Under the pieces are notes generated by a model, which made no database searches, had not been told where the DNA came from, and saw only the letters and a program-made list of their open reading frames with translations. Shown piece by piece: positions 1-7,943 of a stretch of 29,316 bases of DNA. This DNA comes from an uncultured Actinomycetes bacterium (GTDB taxonomy: Bacteria; Actinomycetota; Actinomycetes; Nanopelagicales; Nanopelagicaceae): NCBI GenBank assembly GCA_903892335.1, contig CAITID010000025.1, positions 1 to 29,316 of the forward strand, given 5' to 3'. The translations under genes and the position numbers were made by a program. Numbering within the stretch: the stretch's first letter is position 1; the number at the start of each line of letters is the position of its first letter.

Positions 1-104
1 CAGCCAGCGATTGATAAAACGCCACTGAAATCATTTTGAGTTAGATCAACAGGTGAATTATCGAATTTTAAGTTAGCGGAAAACAGTGAGGTTGGATAAC
101 TCAT
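1..104 (-). CDS. lysA: Probable diaminopimelate decarboxylase (lysA), N-terminal fragment
   Basis: Partial gene that runs off the left edge; only about the first 34 codons are visible. The ATG lies 6 bases after the argS stop codon. The readable N-terminus (MSYPTSLFSANLKF, later NDFSGVLSIAG) resembles the region of LysA just before the catalytic barrel, where actinobacterial proteins carry a segment like DGVLTIGG. LysA makes lysine from meso-diaminopimelate. argS followed by lysA is a common actinobacterial order, and this placement supports the call as much as the short sequence does. No PLP-binding lysine or other diagnostic residue falls inside the window, so the identity is an inference from position and a weak N-terminal resemblance. 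Confidence 0.55.
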   Translation of the reverse strand, partial: MSYPTSLFSANLKFDNSPVDLTQNDFSGVLSIAG

Positions 105-110
105 GATTTA

Positions 111-1796
111 TTACATCTTCTCCGGAGCGCTAACACCAAGCAAATCTAAAGCATTGCTGATTACTTGCGCTGTAGCTAATGAGAGCGTTGCTCGAGCAGA
201 GTTTAAATCTGAGCTTTTCTCATCACCAATAGGTAAAACTCGGCAGTCGTTATAGAAGCGGTGATAAACCCCAGCTAACTCCTCGGCATATCTTGCAATC
301 CGATGTGGCTCACGCATTAATGCCGCACCTTGAACCACTCTAGGAAATTCTGCAAGTAAACCAATTAACTCTCGCTCACGCTCATGAGTTAGTAGCTCAG
401 AGTTAAATTGTTTTAGGCCATATGAAATTCCTAAATCTTTTGCATTTCTAAGTACTGCACAGATACGAGCATGTGCGTACTGCACGTAGTAAACCGGATT
501 TTCATTAGTATTTTTGCGAAGTAAATCAACATCCATCACCATTGGTGTATCAGTTGGATATCTAATTAATGTATAGCGGGCAGCATCAACGCCTACTTTT
601 TCAACCAACTCTTCTAAAGTAATAATAGTGCCAGCTCTTTTTGAAAGTTTTAACTCTTCGCCACCTTCGATAATTTTTACCATCTGACCAATTAAAGTTT
701 CGATGTTTAATTTTGGATCATCACCGGCGCAAGCCGCAATTGCTTTGATTCTTCCAACATAACCATGATGATCGGCGCCTAACATGTAAATACAAAGATT
801 AAATCCGCGCTCTCGCTTGCTTACATAGTAAGCAGTATCGGAGGCAAAATAAGCGAAGGAGCCATCTGATTTAATAATTACGCGATCTTTATCATCACCA
901 AAATCAGTTGTGCGAAGCCAGGTTGCCCCATCTAGTTCAAATACATGACCTTGACTCTTTAACTTATCTAATGAATGAGTGAAAAAATCATTTTCATAAA
1001 GTGACTTCTCTGAAAACCAGGTATCAAAATGGGTACCAAAATCACTAAGCACCTGCTGTTGCTGTGCCAATTGCAATTTGTAACCAGCATCGCGAAAGGC
1101 GTTAATGCCCGCATCCTCTGCAAGTTTTAAAAACTCAGGATTACTCTTTACAATCTCATTTGCTAGATCAATTATGTACTCACCGTGATAGCCATCAGCT
1201 GGCCGATCCTGGCCTAACGCAACTGCCCGAATTGATGCGCCAAATAGATCCATCTGATTACCGCGATCATTTATATAAAATTCACGAGAAACATCTGCAC
1301 CAGCTGCAGTAAGCACCCGACCTAATGCATCGCCGACCGCTGCCCAGCGAGTATGTCCTAAATGAAGTGGTCCAGTTGGATTTGCGCTAACAAATTCTAA
1401 ATTAACTTTCTTACCTTTAAGCCACTCACCATTTCCAAATTTTTTAGCTTTATTTAATATTTCAATTACAACCGCTGCTTGTGAGGCATTATTTAGAGTT
1501 ATGTTAATAAAACCCGGTCCGGCAATTTCAACCTTGCTAATACCGGCTTTACTTAATAGGTCATTATCAGTTAATGACTTAACGATTAATTGCGCAACTG
1601 CGCGCGGTGCTAAGCCAGATGATTTTGCGAGCGCTAGTGCAACTGAGGTTGCGTAATCACCATGATCGCGATTTTTAGGTCGATCTAAATTAATCTCACT
1701 AGGCAGTTGGGCGTTAATCTCACCCGCTGCAATCACTCGTTTTAAGGCATCAGCGATTGCGCTTTGAACCAGCGCTTGTGCTGAAGATTCACTCAT
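111..1796 (-). CDS. argS: Arginyl-tRNA synthetase
   Basis: Class I aminoacyl-tRNA synthetase that charges tRNA-Arg in the cytoplasm. At 561 residues it is the usual family length. The HIGH motif reads HLGH at about residues 145-148, inside ANPTGPLHLGHTR, and a KMSK-like loop KLSKRAGT follows. The N-terminal additional domain and the C-terminal anticodon-binding helical domain (ending LDLLGVSAPEKM) are both present. I chose the ATG at 1796 over a TTG 20 codons upstream. The ATG has a TAACCT hexamer 7 bases before it, which fits a leaderless promoter, and it gives a normal N-terminus; the TTG has only a distant G-rich stretch. Probably co-transcribed with lysA, 6 bases downstream. Confidence 0.96.
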   Translation of the reverse strand: MSESSAQALVQSAIADALKRVIAAGEINAQLPSEINLDRPKNRDHGDYATSVALALAKSSGLAPRAVAQLIVKSLTDNDLLSKAGISKVEIAGPGFINITLNNASQAAVVIEILNKAKKFGNGEWLKGKKVNLEFVSANPTGPLHLGHTRWAAVGDALGRVLTAAGADVSREFYINDRGNQMDLFGASIRAVALGQDRPADGYHGEYIIDLANEIVKSNPEFLKLAEDAGINAFRDAGYKLQLAQQQQVLSDFGTHFDTWFSEKSLYENDFFTHSLDKLKSQGHVFELDGATWLRTTDFGDDKDRVIIKSDGSFAYFASDTAYYVSKRERGFNLCIYMLGADHHGYVGRIKAIAACAGDDPKLNIETLIGQMVKIIEGGEELKLSKRAGTIITLEELVEKVGVDAARYTLIRYPTDTPMVMDVDLLRKNTNENPVYYVQYAHARICAVLRNAKDLGISYGLKQFNSELLTHERERELIGLLAEFPRVVQGAALMREPHRIARYAEELAGVYHRFYNDCRVLPIGDEKSSDLNSARATLSLATAQVISNALDLLGVSAPEKM

Positions 1797-1803
1797 TTGA
1801 GCA

Positions 1804-1809
1804 AGGTTA
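1804..1809 (-). promoter_or_regulatory. -10 element of argS, leaderless type
   Basis: TAACCT on the minus strand, 7 bases before the argS ATG. This places the likely transcription start on or next to the A of ATG and decides the start-codon choice. The same hexamer at the same distance precedes the GH18 gene. No clear -35 box was recognised. Confidence 0.5.
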
Positions 1810-1905
1810 CCCGTTGCTACCTTTAACAAGGGTGAGGGTTTGGCACTGATGCCCAATGCACCGTAATCTTGCCCCCTTACCCACTCTTTATAGATGGGTG
1901 AAATT

Positions 1906-1984
1906 GCGGGAGTGGTGAAATGGCAGACACGCAGGTCTTAGGAACCTGTGCTTCGGCGTGTGGGTTCAAGTCCCACCTTCCGCA
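1906..1984 (+). tRNA. tRNA-Leu (anticodon UAG)
   Basis: Complete cloverleaf. The acceptor stem GCGGGAG pairs with CTTCCGC, with one G-U pair, and the discriminator base is A. The anticodon stem CAGGT/ACCTG encloses the loop CTTAGGA, so the anticodon is TAG at 1939-1941, reading CUA and probably other CUN codons. The variable arm is long enough for a type II tRNA. The T stem GTGGG/CCCAC encloses TTCAAGT. The CCA end is not encoded. A TATAGA hexamer about 12 bases upstream (1889-1894) is a plausible -10. The gene is divergent from argS and is followed by the foldable element at 1988-2050. Confidence 0.95.
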
Positions 1985-1987
1985 CAA

Positions 1988-2050
1988 TGTTTACAGCAAG
2001 GTTGCAATGATCGTTGCAACGAGGTTCTCACCTCACTTAGATTGTAAACA
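1988..2050 (+). other. Nested inverted repeats; possible three-way-junction RNA
   Basis: An outer 8-bp stem, TGTTTACA (1988-1995) with TGTAAACA (2043-2050), encloses two adjacent perfect hairpins. The first is GTTGCAA/TTGCAAC (2001-2007 with 2014-2020, loop TGATCG). The second is GAGGT/ACCTC (2021-2025 with 2030-2034, loop TCTC). The whole forms a three-way junction starting 3 bases after the tRNA-Leu. It has no T-run, so it is not a normal intrinsic terminator. It could be a tRNA 3' trailer, a small RNA, or a regulatory leader for the next gene. The function is unknown. Confidence 0.45.
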
Positions 2051-2108
2051 GATTAGCTCCATTTAGATCACCCTTGTTTTAACTTAAATTTCGCGAAAGG
2101 ATTACGTC

Positions 2109-2906
2109 ATGGCAGAGAAGAATTTTTTATCTTGGGTTGGCTTCAAGGGCGAAAGCTCTGATGCACCAGCTCCTGCTGCGAATGCTTTAGAGCGAATTCG
2201 CCAACTTGAATCACAATTAAGTGACATGCGCGCTCGCCGCGACATTACCTCTTTAACTAAAGAAGAGTTTGAAATCCTGGCGACTGAAACTGCCATGACC
2301 ATTATTAAATCTGCGCAGGCACGTGAAGCCAAAGCAAATAGCGCAGCCCAAAAAATTGTTAATGAGTCAACTCGTGAAGTGAAAGAAAAATTAGAGTCTG
2401 CTGAAAGTAAGGCGAAGGCAATTTTGACTGCTGCTGAAACTCGTGGCCGTAAGTACCTACAAGCCGCTGAAGCAGATGCTGATGAGCTTCGCTCTAGCGC
2501 TGAGGCTGAAGCCGAAAAGAATCTAAATGATTCTGCTCGTGAGGCATCACAATTAACATCTGCTGCTCGCCGCGAATCTCAAAAGTTGATTCAAGACGCT
2601 GCTACGAGAATTGTTGATTACCGTAGTTGGTTATCTACTGCGATATCAGAGGCAGAGCGATTACACCGTAGCCAAAATGCATCACTAAATGCTGCTGAGC
2701 AGGCCATCGCGCAAACTCGCCAAAAATTACAACATGCATTCGATCGATTGTCTGAACTTCAAATGGATATTAACGCCAACTTAGATGCTGCTAACCAGCC
2801 AACTGGTAAAACTTTTGTTTCTGGTAAAGGTAGACAAGATGCAGCTGCTGCTGCGCGCAGGCAAGTGGCTGAAAAGAAGAAAGCTTCAGCGAAGAAAAAG
2901 AAATAA
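2109..2906 (+). CDS. DivIVA-like coiled-coil protein with lysine-rich tail
   Basis: 265 residues, almost entirely predicted coiled coil from about residue 28 to 220, rich in Ala, Glu, Lys and Arg with heptad-like spacing. A basic tail follows, ending KKKASAKKKK. There is no signal peptide or membrane segment. Its composition and architecture resemble the DivIVA / filament-forming cytoskeletal proteins that actinobacteria use to organise polar growth and division, but the canonical DivIVA N-terminal lipid-binding motif is not clear. The start is supported by GAAAGG 8 bases before ATG, and TAACTT lies further upstream as a possible -10. The lysine tail could bind nucleic acid or acidic lipids, which is an inference. 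An envelope-modifying acyltransferase lies downstream. Confidence 0.6.
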   Translation: MAEKNFLSWVGFKGESSDAPAPAANALERIRQLESQLSDMRARRDITSLTKEEFEILATETAMTIIKSAQAREAKANSAAQKIVNESTREVKEKLESAESKAKAILTAAETRGRKYLQAAEADADELRSSAEAEAEKNLNDSAREASQLTSAARRESQKLIQDAATRIVDYRSWLSTAISEAERLHRSQNASLNAAEQAIAQTRQKLQHAFDRLSELQMDINANLDAANQPTGKTFVSGKGRQDAAAAARRQVAEKKKASAKKKK

Positions 2907-2909
2907 TTC

Positions 2910-2927
2910 GTAACTTTTTTTAGTTAC
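2910..2927. repeat. Inverted repeat GTAACT-T6-AGTTAC
   Basis: Perfect 6-bp inverted repeat, 2910-2915 with 2922-2927, and a loop of six T. It lies between the coiled-coil gene and the acyltransferase gene. No T-run follows, so it does not look like a terminator. It may be an operator or a weak RNA hairpin. Confidence 0.3.
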
Positions 2928-2943
2928 TAACCAGATTAAAAGT

Positions 2944-4704
2944 ATGAGTACTGACAAGCCTATTCGACATATCGCCTCAATCGATGGCCTGCGGGCAATT
3001 GCAGTTACTGCCGTTGTGCTTTACCACCTTGGTATTTCTTGGCTACCTGGTGGGTTTTTAGGAGTAGATCTATTTTTTGTAATCTCCGGTTACGTAATTA
3101 CGCGATTAATTCTTGATTCAATTAACAAGTCCAGCGCACTTGATTTGCGCGCTTTTTACTGGGCCAGACTTCGCCGCATATATCCGGGATTTTTGTTTAT
3201 GGTATTTAGCACCATTATCTTTATTGGTGTTTGGGCGCCCGAAGCGATCAAGCGATTTTTAACAGATCTGCCTTACGCCTTAACTGGTTCTATGAACTGG
3301 GCTCTAGTTGCTCGCCATCAGGATTACTTTGAAAGTATTGGTCGCCCGCCATTGCTTCAGCACACCTGGTCACTTGCAGTTGAGCTGCAGTTTTATTTAA
3401 TCTGGCCAATAATCCTTCTAACAGTCCTTAAGTACTTTGGTAAGGCAAATGTTGCTCGCGCCGCCTTAGCAATTGCAATGTTCTCTGGCTTTGCATTATT
3501 TTTTGTTTCACTTCAATTAGATGCCGCTAACTCACAACAAGTAAGTCATATTTACTTCGGAACTGATACTCACAGCTTGGGCCTATTCCTTGGCTCAGCT
3601 CTTGCAGTCAGTTGGATACCGCAGAACCTGAGCGCCAATATTGAAAAGCGGGCGCAGGATGTAATTGATGGGATTGGTGTTGCTGGCTTAATTGGTTTAA
3701 TTGCTACCTTTTTATTTATTGATGAAAACAACGCTACTTTGTATAAAATCGCATTCCCGCTAGCAGGCATATTTGGTTGCCTAGTAATTATCTCCTTGGT
3801 GCATCCAGCATCAAGATTTGCCCCAATTATTAGCTCTGCGCCATTTACATGGATCGGACAGCGAAGCTATGGAATATACATTTGGCACTGGGTTGTATTT
3901 CAAGTTACCAGACCATCTGTTGATTTAACTGGGCAAACTTGGGCGCTCTATCTAGCCAGAGTCTTACTTGTTTTGGCACTTGCTGATATTTCATTGCGCT
4001 GGATTGAAATTCCATTTAGACAAGGAAACATTCAAAACTGGATTCGCGGCATTAAATATCGCGCGCCAAGAGTGCAGCTGCGCCATAAGTCTTATATTTT
4101 TATTTCAATTTTTAGCTTAATTGCCGTTTCCGCCTCAATCTCAGCACAAGCTATCAATAAAGCAGATTTACTAGCTGCGCAATTATTAGAGGAGTCGACT
4201 GAAAGCACCGAATCAACCCAGGATTTAGCAAGCACAACTGGTGTTTGGGTCACTGGTGATTCGGTTATTTTAGGAATCCGGGCAAAGTTGGAAAAACAGG
4301 TTCACATCTCACTAATTAACGCCAGGGTTGGCCGGCAAGCCCCAGAGTTGTTAGCAGCAGTTGGCGTGGATCAACTTTCCGTCCCAGAATCACCAATTGT
4401 TTTTAACCTGGGAAATAACAACAAATTATCTTTAGAAACTGTAACTAAAATTTTTGAAACCATAAAAAGTCAGCCGCAAATTATTGTAGTCAATACTGCA
4501 GTTCCAAGACCGTGGCGAGAAGAGAACAATAAAATTATTGCCTCCGTTGCTGCTAATTATGCAAATGTAAAATTAATTGATTGGGATCGAATCTCAAATG
4601 GTAAGCCTGAGTTGTTTGCACCAGATGGCGTGCATTTAAGTCCGACTGGTTCAGATGCTTACGTTGCGGCGATCTTAGAAGTCTTAATCAAACCAACAAA
4701 ATAA
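2944..4704 (+). CDS. OafA/YrhL-type acyltransferase with C-terminal SGNH domain
   Basis: 586-residue integral membrane O-acyltransferase of the acyltransferase-3 family fused to an SGNH/GDSL domain. It probably acetylates a cell-surface glycan or peptidoglycan. The N-terminus has the family signature RHIASIDGLRAIAV, then GVDLFFVISGY, the basic RLRRIYPG turn and the HTWSLAVE motif, spread over about ten membrane segments up to about residue 410. The external SGNH domain carries GDS with nucleophile Ser440 and a D-x-x-H pair at Asp561 and His564; a GNN segment fits the block III Asn/Gly. All catalytic motifs look intact. The ATG has no good Shine-Dalgarno; CAGATT 6 bases upstream could be a weak leaderless -10. 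The acceptor substrate cannot be told from sequence. Confidence 0.9.
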   Translation: MSTDKPIRHIASIDGLRAIAVTAVVLYHLGISWLPGGFLGVDLFFVISGYVITRLILDSINKSSALDLRAFYWARLRRIYPGFLFMVFSTIIFIGVWAPEAIKRFLTDLPYALTGSMNWALVARHQDYFESIGRPPLLQHTWSLAVELQFYLIWPIILLTVLKYFGKANVARAALAIAMFSGFALFFVSLQLDAANSQQVSHIYFGTDTHSLGLFLGSALAVSWIPQNLSANIEKRAQDVIDGIGVAGLIGLIATFLFIDENNATLYKIAFPLAGIFGCLVIISLVHPASRFAPIISSAPFTWIGQRSYGIYIWHWVVFQVTRPSVDLTGQTWALYLARVLLVLALADISLRWIEIPFRQGNIQNWIRGIKYRAPRVQLRHKSYIFISIFSLIAVSASISAQAINKADLLAAQLLEESTESTESTQDLASTTGVWVTGDSVILGIRAKLEKQVHISLINARVGRQAPELLAAVGVDQLSVPESPIVFNLGNNNKLSLETVTKIFETIKSQPQIIVVNTAVPRPWREENNKIIASVAANYANVKLIDWDRISNGKPELFAPDGVHLSPTGSDAYVAAILEVLIKPTK

Positions 4705-4715
4705 ATCTTTAAAAA

Positions 4716-4749
4716 AATAATCCCCATCAATTTCTCGATGAGGATTATT
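4716..4749. terminator. Bidirectional intrinsic terminator
   Basis: Stem AATAATCC/GGATTATT (4716-4723 with 4742-4749), one mismatch, then CATC/GATG, around an 8-base loop. A-runs precede it and T-rich sequence follows, so it can end transcription from both the acyltransferase (plus) and the H1-like gene (minus). Confidence 0.8.
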
Positions 4750-4764
4750 AATTTTATTTTTTAT

Positions 4765-5505
4765 TTATTCCCAGCTGCCTGGCAATCCGAAGATTTTTCC
4801 AGCAACAACTACGCCATCTGAATAAACGGTTGAGACCTTAACCTGCGCCCAACTATCTGTTCCAGATTTTGTAATGTCTTGTGAGAATTGAGTAGCTGGT
4901 GTTGTTGCAACCAATTTCCACTCACTTGAATTACCTGCACGAAGTTCTAGGTTGTAACCAGTAATGCCTTCAGTGGCAGTCTCTGGAGATTTCCAGAACA
5001 CAGTTGCGCCTGTGCTTGTGTACTGAGCAACAATCTTTGTTGGTGCCTCATGTGCAGCAAGTGGCGCAGTTGATTCTGAATCTGTTGGAAGTGGTGTTGC
5101 CGATTCTGAAGCCACAGGTGTTGGAGTAACTGTTGTGGACTCATCACTTGATGAACCTCTAGCAATTACTGCGATTGCTAAAATTGCAATTCCCAACATA
5201 ACAGCGATTAAAACTTTATTATTCGAGCCTGAAGAAGAATTACTCTTCTTAGATGAAGCGTAAGAACCTGTCGCCGGTTTTGGTGTTGTTGAAATAGTTG
5301 AAACTGATGAACGAGATGAACCACCTAGTGGAACTGGTGGAACTTTGTAAGTTGCAGATTTCGTACTTGACTTACGCTTTGCACTCTTTTTAACAACTTT
5401 GCGAGCAGTGCTCTTTTTAGCTGTTGAGCGCTTAGCAGTTGAACGCTTTGCAGCTTTCTTAACAGCTTTTTTTGGCGCCTTGCGTGCAGTTTTCTTTGCA
5501 GCCAC
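4765..5505 (-). CDS. Membrane protein with histone-H1-like lysine tail and external FN3-like domain
   Basis: 246 residues in three parts. Residues 1-50 are a Lys/Ala/Ser/Thr tail with short repeats (AAKRST, AKRST, AKKST), like the C-terminal tails of histone H1 or actinobacterial HU. After a Ser-rich linker, residues 98-115 form one membrane helix. A Ser/Thr/Pro linker follows, then a fibronectin-III-like beta domain from about 154 to 238 (TGATVFWKSP, ITGYNLELR, QVKVSTVYSDG). The positive-inside rule places the lysine tail in the cytoplasm and FN3 outside. It starts at GTG with AGGGAG 7 bases upstream. A DNA-to-membrane tether is an attractive guess, but the tail could instead bind acidic lipid or RNA. 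No experimentally known homologue is recognised. Confidence 0.6.
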   Translation of the reverse strand: MAAKKTARKAPKKAVKKAAKRSTAKRSTAKKSTARKVVKKSAKRKSSTKSATYKVPPVPLGGSSRSSVSTISTTPKPATGSYASSKKSNSSSGSNNKVLIAVMLGIAILAIAVIARGSSSDESTTVTPTPVASESATPLPTDSESTAPLAAHEAPTKIVAQYTSTGATVFWKSPETATEGITGYNLELRAGNSSEWKLVATTPATQFSQDITKSGTDSWAQVKVSTVYSDGVVVAGKIFGLPGSWE

Positions 5506-5598
5506 TTATTTACTCCCTTACTTAGTTGAATCAGTTACCTGACATTTGTCGAGATGAGGTTTTTTAAAAAACTCTTAGTGATAAGGATACATGAGCAA

Positions 5599-6216
5599 TT
5601 ACAGATGCTTGCTTAGGGAAGGCACGATTGCGCGCATTGCCAGCCCACGATGGCTAATCCTGTCCTTCACCCCTGCTCCAAGTTGTGCAAGTGTTTGCTC
5701 AAAACCCTGTGGGATGAAAAGGCTGTCATAACCGAATCCAGAATCACCAATCGCTGCTTCGGCTATTTCACCTGAAAGTGTGCCAATCTCTTGAACTTCA
5801 AAATCTAAATTTGGATTGGTAAAAGCTACTGCGCAGTTAAATTGTGCCTTGCGGTTAGCTTTTGGAACACTTCGAAGTTCTTTTAGTAATCGTTCGATGT
5901 TTAGCCGATCTCGCTCGTTCGCATTTTGGCCCTGGTATCCGGCAAATCTCGCCGAATAAATTCCGGGAGCGCCATTTAAATAATCTACAAACAAACCACT
6001 GTCATCGGCTAATGCGGGCAAATTGGTAAATTTTGCGACCGCTCGCGATTTTAGAAAAGCATTCTCACTTAAGGTTTTCCCAGTCTCTGCAACATCTGGC
6101 AGATCTGGAAAATCACTTAAACCTAAAACTTGAATTTCACTTGCATGTTCAGACAGTAATCTTTCAAACTCATGAATTTTGCCTTGATTATGAGTTGCTA
6201 AAACTAATCTTTGCAA
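5599..6216 (-). CDS. rdgB: Non-canonical purine NTP pyrophosphatase (XTP/dITPase)
   Basis: 205 residues, Ham1/RdgB family. It hydrolyses dITP, ITP and XTP to monophosphates so that deaminated purines stay out of nucleic acids. The N-terminus LVLATHNQGKIHEF is the nucleotide-binding signature, ADDSGLFVDYLNGAPG the metal-binding catalytic loop, and GFGYDSLFIP and the C-terminal SHRGLAM are also present. The start is TTG at 6216; no ATG lies in frame nearby and the protein begins at the family's usual position. It is the last gene of murI-rph-rdgB, 48 bases after rph. rph-rdgB is a common bacterial pair. Confidence 0.95.
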   Translation of the reverse strand: MQRLVLATHNQGKIHEFERLLSEHASEIQVLGLSDFPDLPDVAETGKTLSENAFLKSRAVAKFTNLPALADDSGLFVDYLNGAPGIYSARFAGYQGQNANERDRLNIERLLKELRSVPKANRKAQFNCAVAFTNPNLDFEVQEIGTLSGEIAEAAIGDSGFGYDSLFIPQGFEQTLAQLGAGVKDRISHRGLAMRAIVPSLSKHL

Positions 6217-6264
6217 TATTGCACGGCTTTCTATTTGAGATAAAACTTAATTTTACTTTATTAG

Positions 6265-6987
6265 CTATGCCAACGCCTGAGCTTGCAATTTACTTAATTG
6301 CAAACAACCAGCGGTGCCTAAATCCAATAAATTATTTAATAATGAGCGATCAAATGGTTTGCCTTCAGCAGTGCCTTGCACCTCTATAAAATTGCCATCG
6401 CCGGTACAAACAATATTCATATCAGTCTCTGCTGTTACATCCTCTTCATAACAAAGATCTAGCATCGGCACACCATTAATTATTCCAACTGAAACTGCAG
6501 CTACTGATTGCGCAATTGGATTAGCACCTTGCGCTATATGTCCCTTGCTCTTTGCCCAAGTAATTGCATCTTGCAGTGCAACGTAGGCACCTGTAATTGC
6601 TGCGGTGCGAGTGCCACCATCTGCTTGCAATACATCGCAGTCAATCACGATTGTGTTTTCACCAAGTGCCTTCATATCAACCACACCACGAAGTGAGCGG
6701 CCGACTAATCTTGAAATCTCTTGAGTTCTGCCACCTAATTTTCCTTTAACACTTTCACGATCAGAACGAGTGTGCGTTGCTCGTGGCAACATTGCATACT
6801 CACTTGTGATCCAACCTGCGCCTTTTCCAACTAACCATCTTGGAACTCCTGGCGTAAATGAGGCGACACATAAGACCCGGGTATTACCAAACTCAACTAA
6901 CACTGAGCCTTCAGCGTTGTTTAGCCAATTACGGGTAAAGGTAATTTTCCGTAATTGATCCGGTGTTCTTCCATCAATTCGTGCCAT
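6265..6987 (-). CDS. rph: Ribonuclease PH
   Basis: 240 residues, the usual family length. It is a phosphate-dependent 3'-5' exoribonuclease that trims tRNA 3' ends as a hexamer in the cytoplasm. The sequence begins MARIDGRTPDQLRKI, and contains the conserved SEYAMLPRAT, the basic SRLVGRSLR, and the phosphate-binding GGTRTAAITG loop. tRNA-Leu in this window lacks an encoded CCA, so 3' processing is relevant. I use ATG 6987 rather than a GTG three codons upstream because GGGGGTGG sits about 5 bases before the ATG. It lies between murI and rdgB in one minus-strand operon. Confidence 0.97.
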   Translation of the reverse strand: MARIDGRTPDQLRKITFTRNWLNNAEGSVLVEFGNTRVLCVASFTPGVPRWLVGKGAGWITSEYAMLPRATHTRSDRESVKGKLGGRTQEISRLVGRSLRGVVDMKALGENTIVIDCDVLQADGGTRTAAITGAYVALQDAITWAKSKGHIAQGANPIAQSVAAVSVGIINGVPMLDLCYEEDVTAETDMNIVCTGDGNFIEVQGTAEGKPFDRSLLNNLLDLGTAGCLQLSKLQAQALA

Positions 6988-7027
6988 TTTCGCCACCCCC
7001 GTTTAGTTATATCTTTTGATGTAATAT

Positions 7028-7855
7028 TTAAATTTTTTGAGAAACAGATGAAACTTCTGGTCCTAAAAATCTACGAGCTAAGGCGCTGAACTTATCGGCA
7101 TTTCCAGTTGCCACAAACTTGTGGGTTACCGGCACGGTTGAGTTATTTAGCAAATTTTGTTCGACCAAGGTGCGATACAAATCCTTCGCCGTCTCCTCCG
7201 CACTGGAGACTAAGGTGACCTCATCTCCCATTACATATGAGATAACACCAGTTAATAGTGGATAGTGGGTGCAGCCCAATACCAAGGTATCTATTTTGGC
7301 TGCGATTAATGGTGCTAAATAATCTTGGGCCACCTTAGTAATCGCACCTCCGGAAGTTTCACCACGTTCTACATACTCCACAAATAATGGGCAGGCGATA
7401 GATGTAATCTCTAATTGAGGCGCCGCCGCAAAGGCATCTAAGTAAGCACTTGATTCAATGGTGGCAGCGGTGCCAATCACACCGACTTTGCCACTTCTAC
7501 TTGCCGATACAGCTCGACGAACAGCTGGTGCGATTACTTCAATTACTGGAATTGAGTAACGCTCCCTGGCATCACGAAGAACTGCAGCACTGGCTGTATT
7601 GCACGCAATTACAATTGCTTTCACACCGGCTGCAACTAATTGATCCATGATCTCTAATGCATAACTTCGAACCTCTGCTAAAGATTTGGGGCCATATGGT
7701 CCGCGGGCGGTATCGCCAACATAAAGGATTGACTCACCAGGTAGCTGATCAATCACCGCTCTGGCAACAGTTAAGCCGCCGACACCAGAATCGAAGATGC
7801 CTATTGGGGCACTTGAGGCAGGCGCGGGATTATTTGAAGCGGAGGGTGAGTTCAT
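7028..7855 (-). CDS. murI: Glutamate racemase
   Basis: 275 residues. Makes D-glutamate for the peptidoglycan stem peptide. Catalytic cysteines are at about residue 85 (VIACNTASA) and 195 (LGCTHYPLL), with the active-site Asp in GIFDSGVGG (about 22) and the GDTARGPYGPK loop at 48-57. The N-terminus has a short extra Ser/Pro/Ala stretch before the fold. First gene of the operon with rph and rdgB. A TACACT hexamer lies 7 bases before the ATG, which fits a leaderless transcript; no Shine-Dalgarno is close. Confidence 0.97.
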   Translation of the reverse strand: MNSPSASNNPAPASSAPIGIFDSGVGGLTVARAVIDQLPGESILYVGDTARGPYGPKSLAEVRSYALEIMDQLVAAGVKAIVIACNTASAAVLRDARERYSIPVIEVIAPAVRRAVSASRSGKVGVIGTAATIESSAYLDAFAAAPQLEITSIACPLFVEYVERGETSGGAITKVAQDYLAPLIAAKIDTLVLGCTHYPLLTGVISYVMGDEVTLVSSAEETAKDLYRTLVEQNLLNNSTVPVTHKFVATGNADKFSALARRFLGPEVSSVSQKI

Positions 7856-7862
7856 TGAGGTA

Positions 7863-7868
7863 AGTGTA
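7863..7868 (-). promoter_or_regulatory. -10 element of murI operon, leaderless type
   Basis: TACACT on the minus strand, 7 bases before the murI ATG. This is the same geometry as argS, the GH18 gene and cpaF in this window. Confidence 0.5.
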
Positions 7869-7943
7869 AGCCCCCCCTATTTTCAGGCCCCGCACGCTCA
7901 AAGCGCCAGAATTTTTCCAGAATTCCTGAGAAATTACTGCGTC

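Noticed and set aside
1797..1856. Longer argS reading from a TTG codon 20 residues upstream
   Set aside because: The ATG at 1796 has a well-placed -10 and gives the normal family N-terminus; the extra 20 residues look like translated leader.
2001..2034. CRISPR or repeat array behind the tRNA
   Set aside because: The two hairpins differ in sequence and there are no regularly spaced direct repeats; they nest within one larger stem.
1985..2050. Integration (att) site at the tRNA-Leu 3' end
   Set aside because: No duplicate of the tRNA end, integrase or mobile gene was seen; the flanking genes are core genes.
2102..2332. Open frame on the minus strand opposite the coiled-coil gene
   Set aside because: Antisense shadow of a strongly coding Ala/Glu/Lys-rich gene; no start signal and no plausible protein features.
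6033..6389. Plus-strand open frame across rdgB and rph
   Set aside because: Both genes on the opposite strand are clear families; the frame has no promoter or ribosome site and a composition typical of antisense reading.
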